NCBI GenBank assembly: GCA_958510875.1
Contig: OY294067.1
Span: forward strand, 32,910,912-32,974,911
Length of the DNA: 64,000 nt
Direction: 5' to 3'
Origin: Endomychus coccineus
Lineage: Eukaryota > Arthropoda > Insecta > Coleoptera > Endomychidae
Position 1 is the first letter of the stretch; each line of letters starts with the position of its first letter. Shown in pieces: positions 28,401 to 36,184 of this stretch. A program made the position numbers and the translations under genes. The notes beneath the pieces were generated by a model. It had not been told where the DNA came from, did no database searches, and worked only from the letters and a program-made list of their open reading frames with translations.

Positions 28401-31400
28401 GAAAAATTGTGCATCAAATTTTTCAACAACTTGCCAATTGATATTCAATGTATGATGAATTTCTATGAATTTAAAAATAAAATATGATAGTGCAATGTGA
28501 ACAATACCCGGTTAATGAATACTTGAATAAGTGAGTTTTTGTCTTTGTATTTATTAGTGCAATGTGATCCATATACGGTTAATGAATACTTGAATAAGTA
28601 CGTTTTTGTCTTTGTATTTTATTTTAATTGTATTCGAATACCGTCTGAAGGTAATAATGCTGAAACTCGAGTAACGTAAGTTACAAATAAAAGTGATAAC
28701 AGTAATGTTTAAATTTTACAATATGCATAAAATTTCATATCACATAGTAGAGGGTAAAAGGATAGAATATTGTATAGGAATTATTTTGCGGTATTAGCTG
28801 AAGTATTTGAACGTTTTGATTCGTAATAAACCATAAAAGAGTTTACACTGTTGAGACACTATAACACTATAATTAAGTAATGAAAAATTGTTGGTCCGGA
28901 AGGCTCAGAAACTTACTGATATAATCAGTTACAATAAAATTTATTGATTATATTAAATACAACGGACGATAAAACAATAAAACTGTCACGTGACATTCAA
29001 CAAATGTCGAATTACAAATTCATAGATCATTCATGATTTATTATGAACACTGCGAAGCAGAATTTTGAATCTGCGATTTCCAACAGTAAGAAATAATCAC
29101 CCTTATCAACTACTGTTGAAATACTGATGGGATTTCAGCTATCAAGTAGCCATCATCAGAATGAACACTTTACTCTGATGATGGCTACTTGGTAGTTTAA
29201 AGGTCTTCAGTACTTCAGTAGGGTTTATAGTGCATAAGGGTGATTGTTTCTTAGTGTTTTTGATTCTTGAAAAATAAGTTGTAAAAGTTTCGGGGTATAT
29301 CATTTGAACCAAATCTGATAGAAAAATGCGACTATACTACACTTATCACAAAACTACTGACTCACAATTCATTTTCGCAACTGATGAAAGATGAACAATA
29401 TACCATTAAACAATATAATACAAAATTTATCCTTTCTCAAGACTCCAATATTATAAAATATGAAAAACAGGTCGCAAAATATTAAATTTTATGGCATTCA
29501 ATCTCTAATAGGTCCTGGAATTAATACTTCAATGTTCTCATTAACATCTGGTGATTCACAACAAAATGTAGTTATATAATGATTGAATGTTCTAATAAAG
29601 ATGAAATACATGAGTAATTTTGTAATGTTGCTCAATTGTTCGTGTCTATTAGTATTAAGTTTCCTAACAGAATATCGCGAGAAGGTTTTCTCTGTAACAG
29701 AGACAATTTCATTGCAAATATTTGCTTACCTGAGGTAGGTGGAACAACAGAGTTTGCCATTCCATTAAGTGTGGCATGAGGGATTTGAGTGGCTAATGCA
29801 GCCATTGGATTAATGTATGTTCCTTGTGCAGTTGCGGCTGCCATTAAAGCTGCCTGTTGCTGAAACAAATCGAAAATAATTATTCAATCAACGTTAGTGC
29901 CGTTACAGATAGTGATCACTCTTCATTTATTCATTCAGTCATAAAATCAAACCAATGTCGATCCATTTCAATTTCAATGGTACGTGTACATTGTATTTTG
30001 ATGCAAGTTTGTATGGGTTGACTGAAACATTGGCTATAACTCTTTTCAGCCTCAACTATTGAAAAATTCCTTTTCAAATTATTTCTCAATACGAATGAGT
30101 TTCATCACATGCTATGGGGAATAAAACCCCAGTGAACCATTCCAAAACGAACTGAATATATACTGTAGGTATTTGAAAATAAATAATTGTGAATAAACAT
30201 AAATTCACACTCGAATAAATATATATTGAGTTATTGACAATAACCGTTCCACCACACAATGGCATCTCCAGAGTGATGAGATATCAATTGAATATAACTA
30301 ATATTCTTTGAAAACCATGTCCAAATAATTCTTTTAAATTTGATATATTCAATTTTCTGGTTCATGATGCAGATCCCATATGTTTTGCTGTGTCACAGAA
30401 TGTATACCTATTACAATAAGTAGATTTTGCAACTTTTCCACCAATTAGCGATAATCGTGTGAACACATTTTCAGGAAAGTTATTTCACAGGCGAGTCCAT
30501 CCGAAGGAAGTGGTTGGAGTCTTTGTTCTCCCACTTAGTCTAAAAAATTGCAAAAAAAAGAAAGGAGACACTTCCTAGTAATTATAGACCCATTGCACTA
30601 CTATCTGTGATCTATAAACTAATGAAGAAAAACCAATCAACAACGAGCTCATCCAATATCTAGAGAGCTCAAAATCGTGAACGACCGACAATATGGCTTT
30701 CATTACAGCAGATCAACAAGAGATATATATGCCTACATATAAGGCAGGCATCCATTCAAAAATATGGGGAATCTCTAGCTGTAGGATCGGATATCTCCAA
30801 AGCATTTGACACAGTCTGGCACCAAGGACTTATGTCAAATAGTTTGACGTTTTCTTTCAGGTAGATGAGTCCATGGCGAGGTTGGCAGCGTTTGCCCCGA
30901 TACAATGTCTTTCAACGTTGGTGTTCCACAAGGATCTCTCTTGTCGCCAATTTCGTTTCTGCTCTATATCAACTATGTTAGGAATAATCTCCGATCCCCT
31001 GCACAGCCTTGCGGATGATGTAGTGTATTCCAAATACAAAACAAAACATTTTGCTATGGCCGCCAGGCACCGACCTAATGGCCCAGAACAACGTGCCGAT
31101 ACGCAGTATCCGCAACCCAGTGCTTCGATGAGGAGTTGTAGTGAAACGAGCCCTACCAGGGCCTTCAGTGCCCTAGTGGGAGTGGTCCTAATATCCATGT
31201 TATCCTAACGCTTACTAATCATTGCTCAGTGTCAGAGACGAACCCGTTTTTGTCGCCGGCCATCATACAACGGCCACGTAGGCTATGGTTGGGCGGATCA
31301 TGGATGATCGTATAGGTCCAGTACAGCCGCAGATTCATGTGCGTGCGAAGAATCCCCTGCATTTCAAAATGATGCAAAGATCTTGTTCACCCGGATTTCC

Positions 31401-32479
31401 AGGTATAGTTCAGGTTAGTATCGAGATAACTCCAAGGTACTCCATTAGCTGGTTTGGGTCCTAGTTTTTGTTTCCTTGGGAAAAAACCACCGGCCCAGCG
31501 CCTGTTTCATTGGTGACCATCTTCGGGAACAGCCGATAGTCAAGGCGTTCTCGCAGTGACGAGGGAACGTGTAACCATGGGGTTATCATCGAAGCCGGGA
31601 AAGTTCATCGTAGTCGTAACTTCTCCACTGGCGATGACTTTCTTATCGCGTCGACGGTGTTTTAATGATACCCTCACTGTCGGCACACCACGCTCTTCGC
31701 TTAGAACTCCTCCGAGTTTTCTTGTAGTCCTTTTGGGCAACCTATCGGCTTTGTTGAATAGTTATACCCATCTCCGATGTTCCTCCACTTTGTGCGTGTG
31801 GAGGATGTCGCCCTTTTGGGTTTTGACTCATCCCTTGACACCAACCACTGTGATAAAGGAATTTAAGGTATTTGGTTGGCAATTTGAAAAACCATTTTAC
31901 TGTACCAACATATTTTTTGCAGGTCCGTTGTATATAAATGTTCCCCGGCCCCCTTTGCTACGCATCCGGTACTAATTACATACTAATACTAATATTTCAG
32001 GAATAGCTTCTCAGTTGTATCCAATTTGAAATAAATTTTCGAGACGACACTGTGTGGTGAAACAATTATCAAAATATTAACATGTAAGTGTGTTTTAAAC
32101 TCAAATTGGTGATAGATTTTCCACAACATACCAACATACATCAGAAATGTATTGGGAGAATATGACTCACATGTAAGGTGAACTCCGGCAAACTTTGGTA
32201 TTTCATGCTCAAGGTTAAAGTCCGAGTTAGGAACGTTCATCCCTTTGAAATGTGGAAAACGTCTCGACAGAGATCATTTGTTGGATACACCAAAGAACAT
32301 ATTCCTTTTGTACATTAGTTCTATTAGAGATTTACCTGTGCGTAAGCTCCGTAAGCTCCGAACTGGTTGAACACGAAAGGGTTGAGAAGACTCATGTTTC
32401 CGGCCATCTGCTGCATGCGTCTCAGTTGGCGTTCCTTTTCAGTATCGGCAAATTTCACTACTAAGCTGGAAGAAGCTCC
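4343..32479 (-). CDS. bru3: CELF/Bruno RNA-binding protein, 3' half (seven exons; 5' end outside window)
   Basis: CELF/Bruno proteins bind GU-rich RNA through two N-terminal RRMs and one C-terminal RRM, controlling splicing, translation and decay. Join the minus-strand exons 32479-32336, 29859-29730, 23995-23831, 23087-22989, 22094-22017, 8138-7980 and 4470-4343. Introns between them are GT-AG with matching phases (0,1,1,1,1,1), giving 300 codons and a stop. The product begins with the end of RRM2 ([20 protein letters not shown]), passes through an Ala/Gln/Pro-rich linker ([20 protein letters not shown]) and ends with a full RRM3 ([20 protein letters not shown], then GFVSFDNP) and the family C-terminus [12 protein letters not shown]1 and most of RRM2 were not found upstream to 64000, so they are probably outside. 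Assignment to the bruno-3/CELF2 branch rather than arrest rests on my memory of the linker. Confidence 0.9.
4781..5578. mobile_element. GC-rich insertion with 14-bp target duplication, family unknown
   Basis: A block of about 770 bp, much richer in GC than its surroundings, is bounded by exact direct repeats CCTGAAAGAGTGCA at 4781-4794 and 5565-5578. A duplication of that length points to target-primed (LINE-type) insertion. Inside, two similar segments start near 4997 and 5298 (both with TTTGACGAGTC and a later CATGTGGTGCA), so it holds an imperfect ~300-bp tandem repeat. Short open frames on both strands match nothing I recognise. No poly(A) tail or microsatellite tail is obvious. Confidence 0.65.
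5579..6113. other. AT-rich intron, nothing recognised
   Basis: Sequence between the GC-rich insertion and the first mariner, inside the last CELF intron. No coding or repeat signal seen. Confidence 0.4.
6114..7229 (-). mobile_element. mariner element, one end lost
   Basis: The right end is TTGCCCTCG at 7221-7229 followed by TA, the mariner target dinucleotide. The left terminal inverted repeat is missing; homology to the other two mariners in the window begins near 6114 (TCCTTGTAGCCCG). The transposase inside is broken. It lies in the last CELF intron, in the same orientation as the gene. Confidence 0.85.
6216..7101 (-). pseudogene. mariner transposase, decayed
   Basis: Mariner transposases cut and paste DNA at TA with a D,D34D active site. 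The N-terminal helix-turn-helix starts at about 7101 ([20 protein letters not shown]) but is out of frame with the longest open stretch, 6947-6216. That stretch carries ERSGRPIEV, the catalytic-domain start [20 protein letters not shown] with the first Asp, and the second Asp block [13 protein letters not shown]. About 20 residues are missing between the HTH and catalytic parts (after ILHKA), and the third-Asp YSPxLAPxD region is lost. Non-functional. Confidence 0.88.
7230..7979. other. Intron sequence, nothing recognised
   Basis: AT-rich sequence between the first mariner and the RRM3 exon. No gene signal. Confidence 0.4.
7980..8138 (-). CDS. bru3: CELF exon: most of RRM3
   Basis: 159 nt: [20 protein letters not shown] through [20 protein letters not shown] and F, plus split codons. 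The acceptor is CCCAG and the donor GTAAGT. It carries RNP2 (LFIYHL) and the helix-1 region of RRM3. RNP1 (KCFGFVSF) is completed by the next exon, a split typical of the family. Confidence 0.95.
8310..9005 (+). mobile_element. Non-LTR retrotransposon remnant (RT end and C-terminus)
   Basis: Plus-strand translation with many frame breaks. It starts in the RT block that normally reads PQGSVLxPTLF (CACAGGGATGTCTTGGCACC), then HSFADD near 8380-8400, the catalytic aspartate box. The conserved C-terminal tail follows (the [20 protein letters not shown] region near 8800-8870). The same family recurs at 15840-16590 and 62653-62868. A (TC)n tract sits inside. Heavily decayed and 5'-truncated. Confidence 0.7.
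8592..8617. repeat. (TC)n microsatellite
   Basis: Thirteen TC units within the LINE remnant. Confidence 0.95.
9006..12185. other. AT-rich intron, nothing recognised
   Basis: About 3.2 kb of strongly AT-rich CELF intron. Overlapping open frames at 11746-12191 on both strands look like chance in AT-rich DNA: they have no recognisable motif. Confidence 0.4.
12186..12975. repeat. Imperfect tandem duplication, ~410-bp unit
   Basis: The segment from about 12186 to 12595 recurs at about 12598 to 12970. Shared landmarks are CAGATATGCAA, GTGGGTAGAA, TAATGTTGGTTTG, ATACCGATTTTCTCA, CCTTTGTATTATTGGTTCAA and GAGGACACT. Identity is roughly 75-80% by eye. It lies just upstream of the DDE transposase remnant and may be its subterminal sequence. 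Confidence 0.7.
13113..14010 (+). pseudogene. DDE transposase-like protein (DUF4817-type), decayed
   Basis: Plus-strand pieces in several frames follow the order of a common insect transposase-like family. The N-terminal helix-turn-helix ([20 protein letters not shown]) comes first. A second HTH region ([20 protein letters not shown]) follows near 13380. Catalytic-core blocks are [20 protein letters not shown] (13550-13610), then [20 protein letters not shown] and [10 protein letters not shown] (13800-13900), and last [15 protein letters not shown] near 13940-13985. Stops and frameshifts separate the blocks and the middle is short, so it is inactive. The element ends are not defined. Confidence 0.75.
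14011..14935. other. Possible 3' part of the DDE element; otherwise unassigned
   Basis: Holds a 107-codon minus-strand open frame (14451-14774) with no known motif and a locally GC-rich patch at 14590-14660. The motif AACAACCTGTAT near 14880 resembles ends of common insect repeats and the ATCCTGTAT near 12950, so the DDE element might extend across this stretch. Confidence 0.3.
14940..16870 (+). mobile_element. LINE remnant with RNase H domain, interrupted by a second LINE
   Basis: Plus-strand fragments. [20 protein letters not shown] followed by [18 protein letters not shown] (14950-15120) is the region after the RT palm. [14 protein letters not shown] then TDELAKLG (15540-15615) is the end of RNase H (usual form VPGHSGxxGNExADxLA). 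[18 protein letters not shown] (15795-15845) belongs to the C-terminal tail. The tail resumes at about 16610 with [26 protein letters not shown]. The break coincides exactly with another LINE, so this is a nested pair. RNase H suggests an I- or LOA-type clade. Confidence 0.68.
15842..16595 (+). mobile_element. Non-LTR retrotransposon fragment nested in another LINE
   Basis: It begins with the RT segment CLGTNFVS and a worn FADD box (near 15900). It continues through the C-terminal tail [29 protein letters not shown] (16330-16410) to [12 protein letters not shown]. Same family as 8310-9005 and 62653-62868. It interrupts the tail of an RNase-H-bearing LINE. Confidence 0.7.
16871..18839. other. 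AT-rich intron, nothing recognised
   Basis: No repeat or coding signal that I can name. Confidence 0.4.
18850..19170 (-). repeat. Minisatellite array, ~110-bp units, minus orientation
   Basis: Three diverged units of roughly 110 bp. Read on the minus strand, each has TCTTGTTTT, a variable CGAG, a TTTCATCAAGATCG-like block and CTTGTCTGxTTCAA. The same unit is present in the opposite orientation at 21057-21370. At the low-coordinate end, 18857-18880 holds AGCTACTTGGTAGCTGAAAC on the minus strand, the stem II-GAAAC part of the hammerhead-like terminal repeats seen elsewhere. Confidence 0.7.
19246..20331 (-). mobile_element. mariner element with TA duplication, decayed
   Basis: Both ends are visible: CGAGGGCA at 19246 preceded by TA, and TTGCCCTCG ending at 20331 followed by TA. 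Near the left end a piece of the subterminal region is missing (CGAGGGCATAAAATAATCCC, then directly TTGTAGCCCG). Transposase fragments on the minus strand include [20 protein letters not shown] and [20 protein letters not shown] (19990-19860), with frame breaks before and after. Inactive. Confidence 0.88.
19778..19990 (-). pseudogene. mariner transposase fragment
   Basis: A 70-codon open stretch: second HTH region ([20 protein letters not shown]) through [20 protein letters not shown], ending at the first catalytic Asp. It retains the [18 protein letters not shown] segment that the copy at 6216-7101 has lost. Flanking parts are in other frames. Confidence 0.8.
20937..21020 (+). repeat. Fragment of Penelope-type terminal repeat
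   Basis: TTAGTGTATAAGGGCGATT and TATTCACAGTGTGAACT resemble, in order, the reverse complement of 53245-53190. This repeat is adjacent to hammerhead-like cores at 53277-53303 and 29136-29200. Here only the flank is present, leading straight into the minisatellite array. Confidence 0.5.
21057..21370 (+). repeat. Minisatellite array, ~110-bp units, plus orientation
   Basis: Three diverged units beginning near 21072, 21188 and 21299. Each has TCTTxTTTTGAA, a CGAG/GGAG block, ATTTCATCxxxAT and GTCTGTTTC. It is the same sequence family as 18850-19170 but inverted, with a mariner in the ~1.9 kb between. Confidence 0.75.
21371..22016. other. Intron, nothing recognised
   Basis: AT-rich. A short piece near 21895-21920 (TTTCCCGAGAATTTTTATAT) resembles the ends of the Penelope-like element at 47.4-49.3 kb. 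Confidence 0.35.
22017..22094 (-). CDS. bru3: CELF exon: linker before RRM3
   Basis: 78 nt: 25 full codons, [20 protein letters not shown] then PAQRE, with split codons on both sides. The acceptor is GGCAG and the donor GTAAGA. Also frame-neutral. It is separated from the next exon by an intron of about 13.9 kb. Confidence 0.92.
22095..22988. other. CELF intron, nothing recognised
   Basis: Intron of 894 bp between two linker exons. No internal gene or repeat seen. Confidence 0.5.
22989..23087 (-). CDS. bru3: CELF exon: linker
   Basis: 99 nt: 32 full codons plus split codons. It encodes [20 protein letters not shown] followed by [12 protein letters not shown]. The acceptor is TCACAG and the donor GTGAGT. 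Its length is a multiple of three, so it is frame-neutral if skipped. Confidence 0.92.
23088..23830. other. CELF intron, nothing recognised
   Basis: Intron of 743 bp. A slightly GC-richer patch at 23410-23540 has no recognised motif. Confidence 0.5.
23831..23995 (-). CDS. bru3: CELF exon: linker
   Basis: 165 nt: 54 full codons with split codons at both ends. It runs from [20 protein letters not shown] through [19 protein letters not shown] to IPQSYPA. The acceptor is TTTCAG and the donor GTAAGT. Gly/Pro-rich and probably disordered. Skipping it would keep frame (165 = 3 x 55), so it could be a cassette exon; this is inference. Confidence 0.9.
24356..26202 (+). mobile_element. hAT-family DNA transposon, internally deleted
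   Basis: The ends CAGTGGCGGCTCCT (left) and the reverse complement of the right end, CAGTGGCGACTCGT, form an imperfect terminal inverted repeat. The element is flanked by an exact 8-bp duplication TAGAAAAC at 24348-24355 and 26203-26210, the hallmark length for hAT. About 1.85 kb, with a broken transposase. It lies in the CELF intron between the exons at 23831-23995 and 29730-29859, opposite in orientation to the gene. Confidence 0.92.
24982..25955 (+). pseudogene. hAT transposase (ZMYM/DUF4371-like), decayed
   Basis: Two open stretches remain. 24982-25368 ([20 protein letters not shown], then [35 protein letters not shown]) resembles the middle of ZMYM1-type hAT proteins. 25641-25955 carries the C-terminal dimerisation region: [44 protein letters not shown]. 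The [14 protein letters not shown] block is the diagnostic hATC motif. Stops lie between them near 25368-25640, and the N-terminal catalytic part is absent. Confidence 0.85.
26423..26866 (-). repeat. Two tandem copies of a Penelope-like GIY-YIG-end fragment
   Basis: 26423-26629 and 26630-26866 each start TGCTCAATTAATT and run through TTTTATGTGAATC, TTTCATAATAATTGGT and GGTTATAATCAAAACAA-like blocks. Both match 47695-47950, the 3' coding end (GIY-YIG region, minus strand) of the Penelope-like element. The second copy extends further, to GGCCATACATTCTTTTTTT. No open frame is kept. Confidence 0.65.
27515..28480 (+). pseudogene. Non-LTR retrotransposon reverse transcriptase remnant
   Basis: Plus-strand blocks in order: [20 protein letters not shown] (27523-27585, RT block A with Asp), MGVPQG (near 27710), YADD (27770) with the thumb [16 protein letters not shown], and the C-terminal tail [20 protein letters not shown] followed by [15 protein letters not shown] (28165-28280). 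Stops and small deletions lie between blocks, and the stretch between PQG and YADD is too short. The tail matches the fragment inside the mariner at 44.6 kb, so both belong to one family (jockey/CR1-like). Confidence 0.8.
28487..28617. repeat. 66-bp tandem duplication at LINE 3' end
   Basis: TAGTGCAATGTGA, then CGGTTAATGAATACTTGAAT and TTTTTGTCTTTGTATTT, occurs twice in a row with few differences, just after the LINE coding tail. Probably 3' UTR repeats of that LINE. Confidence 0.8.
28835..29270. repeat. Penelope-type terminal repeats, head-to-head, with hammerhead-like cores
   Basis: 28835-28900 and 29070-29160 carry the terminal-repeat sequence in minus orientation, and 29165-29270 carries it in plus orientation. 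The copies meet in a near-palindrome at about 29136-29200. Each strand has CTGATGATGGCTACTTG: minus strand at 29159-29143, plus strand at 29175-29191. On the minus strand it is followed by a paired arm and GAAA. On the plus strand the GAAA is worn to TAAA. See also 53190-53310. Confidence 0.6.
29271..29729. other. CELF intron, nothing recognised
   Basis: AT-rich stretch next to the linker exon. No feature seen. Confidence 0.4.
29730..29859 (-). CDS. bru3: CELF exon: linker
   Basis: 130 nt coding 43 residues plus one base, beginning [18 protein letters not shown] and ending SVVPPTS. The acceptor reads TTTCAG and the donor GTAAGC. Alanine- and glutamine-rich linker typical of the family. The trailing G joins AC of the next exon to make Asp. 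Confidence 0.93.
29860..30569. other. CELF intron, nothing recognised
   Basis: AT-rich, no recognised repeat. Confidence 0.4.
30570..31040 (+). mobile_element. Non-LTR retrotransposon RT fragment
   Basis: Plus-strand blocks of [19 protein letters not shown] (30578-30630), [17 protein letters not shown] (30780-30835) with the block A Asp, and [24 protein letters not shown] sequence at 30910-30970. It stops near a worn ADD box at about 31015. Frames shift between blocks. Inactive. Confidence 0.72.
31041..31980. repeat. GC-richer unclassified block
   Basis: Clearly richer in GC and CpG than its surroundings, with open frames on both strands (for example 31540-31740 minus and 31556-31975 plus) that match nothing I recognise. 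It follows the LINE fragment directly and may be its continuation or a separate repeat. No target duplication found. Confidence 0.4.
32336..32479 (-). CDS. bru3: CELF exon: end of RRM2 and start of linker
   Basis: 144 nt, phase 0 at both ends, 48 codons from [17 protein letters not shown] to [17 protein letters not shown]. The acceptor reads TTCCAG and the donor GTAAAT on the minus strand. The LVVKFAD segment is the last strand of RRM2, so the rest of RRM2 must be on an upstream exon. Confidence 0.93.
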
Positions 32480-35400
32480 CTGGAATCAAACAACTTATTT
32501 AGTGGAATACCTTCGTAGGAACATCTTTATATCAAAGAGATTTTACGCTTAATGGAAATATTAAATAATTTATTTGTCGAGTGCACAAACTAGGAATGTC
32601 TTTCGAATCAAATGAAGCATAAACGCGGAAATATGGAATGAAAGTAAGAAATCTGGTTGTGAACTTTATTCAAGCGGATAGGCAAAAGATTGTGGACTAA
32701 TAAAATGATTTGTGGGTGATAATATCGCTATATATTTCTTAGGAGAATGAAGAACAAAGCTGACATTTTGATTATCTTTCAAGTTTTAGATCTTCTTTGT
32801 TGTGAATTGCCAAATTTTGGAATAAAACATTTATCCATACTCATATGATATAATCTCAAGAACTGTTTTGTAATAAAGAGCGACAAACGTCATTCAAGAA
32901 AATGTACTCCGTGAGTTACACATGCAACAGCTCATTTTGATTGGAAAGAAAGGTTCAAAACTAGTCGTCGAGACTAGACAAGATATGTGGAGACGCCGTC
33001 TCGAGTGTTGATTTTTCAATGAATTTTTTACAGTTGTCAATCTCGTTTGTCAGAATAAAATAATTAATGGTTCCTAATTCTTTCTTTGTGGTGTAGGGTA
33101 CTTTATTACAGCAGAACAACTACAGAGTTTTCCACCCACAGGGAGCATATGGCAAAGTTATGTCACTACCAGGATGCATGTTGCCAAGTTTAAGCGACGA
33201 GGGATGCGTTGCGGGAAATTTTGAAACCGATACTTGAAAACGCGTTATTGTTGCATTGCCGAATGACAATGACAATTGACAAGTTGAGAGAGCTGTTCTC
33301 TTAGCCTTGATCAAGGTATGAGGGAACGACTTCCACAGCGTAGGAATTATAGTACCTATTCTTGGGTATTAGTCACAGGTTTAAACACTACTTCATTTTG
33401 AATGGTTGACATAAGTTTTGCGTCAGATAAAATTACTCTCCTGTCAGTTTATTTGTAGGTACGGTCGAGAATATGGTAAAGGGAGATGCCTGAGGGAGGA
33501 GTAAAAATCATTGACGTAATTTCCCGCTTCGAGTTTCTTAGCATGCGTGAATTTCCCTCCAAATTTATCCTTTATCTGATAGTAATCCAAGAAATGATAT
33601 AAATTCACAAGTGTTAGGAGTTACATACCTATATAATATTATTCACCTTTTTTTTTAAATACAAATCTGTTTTATCGTTGTTTTCAATACCATTAATATC
33701 AAAATTATTCTCCATTCATCGATCGCCATTATATCGACATTATTTATAAGCCGCCAAGAAAAAGTTTTGATAGTTTAAAATTTCACTACAACATTTTTGG
33801 TGTTCAAAACATTCATCACCTCTTTTTTTTTGCAAATTGATCAATATATAGCTTGAGTTTTACAAATCGCTCAATAGGAGAGTCTCATGAGTTGGAGCGA
33901 GGCAGACGCATTGTATTGCTTCATAAGGTGTCAACTTTTTGAAAGGTTGAGCCTGGTCATGTGAGATGCGCGCACGTTGACTGATCACGGATATATTATC
34001 TTACAGTAGGGTTAAAAAATTATTTACGCTCACCACAAACGCTTCAAGTGGAATAAATCAATCGAATGCATCGACTAGTTATAGCTAGATGAGGTACTGA
34101 CAACATGCGTTATAATAAATCACGCTCATCCTATTCCAATTTTCTCAAATTTTTATTAAAATCTGAATGTACAGGTCACTATGTGAAACCATGTAGCGTT
34201 TCGAAGAAAATGTGGTGCTAAAACATAGCATATTAAATTCACATTTGTCATAATAACGTCACAGCATATGTAATGATACTATGAATTAAAGTAAGAGCTA
34301 ATATTAAGTTCAGTCCTTAGGTGCAATAATATTTGCACATCCAGAGGAAAATTCATATTCGATGCTGACACAAGTATCATCCAATTCCATATTATGATAC
34401 GAAGGAAACATTGCTTTCCATTGGAATAGAAACTTCTCATTTAAAAAAGCAAACATACAAATTCTTTGCTTAAGACAATGAGTTCAAATATCGTTATTAT
34501 ATACTTCATTCATTGTTATTCGAGAATAAAAAATGATTGCATCGATTGAAACGATTTGAAACGAGATCAATTTAATAATGGGTCGTCCTAATATAAGATA
34601 TCTCCTGATCGATTACAGAGTATTCAATTTCCCAAAATAGAGCTGAATACATAGTAACACTTCTATTTGACCAAATATTTATATACCATCCTAAAATAGC
34701 CCTATTAAAATTTTACGTTCCTACGACGCTCTAAAAATATGTAGTAAAGAACGTAGCAGCAGTTGGAAAGTAAATCCAACGATGATCCTTCCGAGCGAAT
34801 CAATTGACAAAGCTTGAGGGAAGGAAGCGACAAAGTAGGAACGGGAATATTTTCTATGGTCACAAGCCTCGCTTGAAAAGGACGGCCCTCAGTTCTCTCA
34901 CTCTGCCGTTCTACCGTTCGCACAAATCTATTAAAAATCGTTAAATCCTAGCTGTGGTGGAGAGCCCCATCCAATTCCACATGTCTTCTCATCCGATCAG
35001 ACTACGGCCGAAAAGACATTCTGTTATTGAATGCCGCGGGTTACTGAGGCTTCTTGCTGACAATCTAGGCACGTAATAAATACTTCTCAATCCAACAAAT
35101 TATTTTTGTCGCTTCTAGCCAACAATGTCTCGAGGATCGCATATTAAATGGAACACAATTGAAATTTTATTTATTTTTATTTTCGTAAGAACATATTAAA
35201 CAAAGTATGGAGAAATGGCTTGATTTGTTCAATTCTTGCTGGTCTAAGGTCATTCTAGAGCAGTAGATATCATGTTTGGGCACTAATTTATTTTGCGAGC
35301 CTTGAAAAGGTAAAAATCTCACCAAAGGTATTGGAAAACAAGGGTTTAGTACAGGTTATTTCAAATATTGAAAAAACAAAATCATATTTAGAAAACTATA

Positions 35401-36184
35401 ATTTCATGTAAAATCAAAATATCTCGCACCAAAGTAACAAGGACCCATAAGGGTTGCCAGATATTTAGTATGAGTAAGAAATGTTAACGTCAGGAATAGT
35501 AAATGAATTTCTAAAATGAACACAAATTAGTTCACACCCGCTTCAAGGCGGGTGATATGATTCCATAGCTGGCATGATCAAGAGCATTTCAAATAATTTC
35601 ACAAAAGTTTTGTTCTAAAGGAAATCATAAGCCTGTCAAAATCAATAACCAAAATTTTAATGTTAATCATATGGAGATGATTAGGTAACGGGCTTTTCCA
35701 GACCCGCTGTTGATCTCAATATGGAACTTTTACACGTCTTGCTTTCATAAGTTACATTTTACATACTTTCACAAGTTATACCTAAGCATCAAAATTGTAA
35801 TTAAATATAGTCTCATTTATAGTTGAAATGATTAAAAGAGATAAAAATCAGTTAATAATATTTAGAACAGGGCAGCGTAAACATTCTCAATGAGAGGCCT
35901 CAAGAGAGAGGAGAAGACCTATAAACTATCTTACTGTTTATTGGTTTAACCATTCTTTCAAATTTACTAGTAATATCATTGGTAAACAATTAATATCAGG
36001 ATCACTATAAGTACAATGATTGGTTAAACAATTCGGGGATTCTTCCTTAATTGTAAAAAAAGGACTCATTATGAATATCAACAAAATGCGAAAAACCTTC
36101 AATTATATTTTCTAACTTGGATAAGTCTCTTGGAAAATCACGCGGAACTTTTTCATTTTTGATTGAATTAATTTTATTAGATTA
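32480..36184. other. CELF upstream intron, nothing recognised
   Basis: No RRM-coding exon found on the minus strand. A less AT-rich patch at 33120-33320 has a short open frame but no known motif. Confidence 0.4.

Noticed and set aside
33120..33314. Possible upstream CELF exon in a less AT-rich patch
   Set aside because: Minus-strand translation shows none of the RRM1 or RRM2 motifs, and no matching splice sites.
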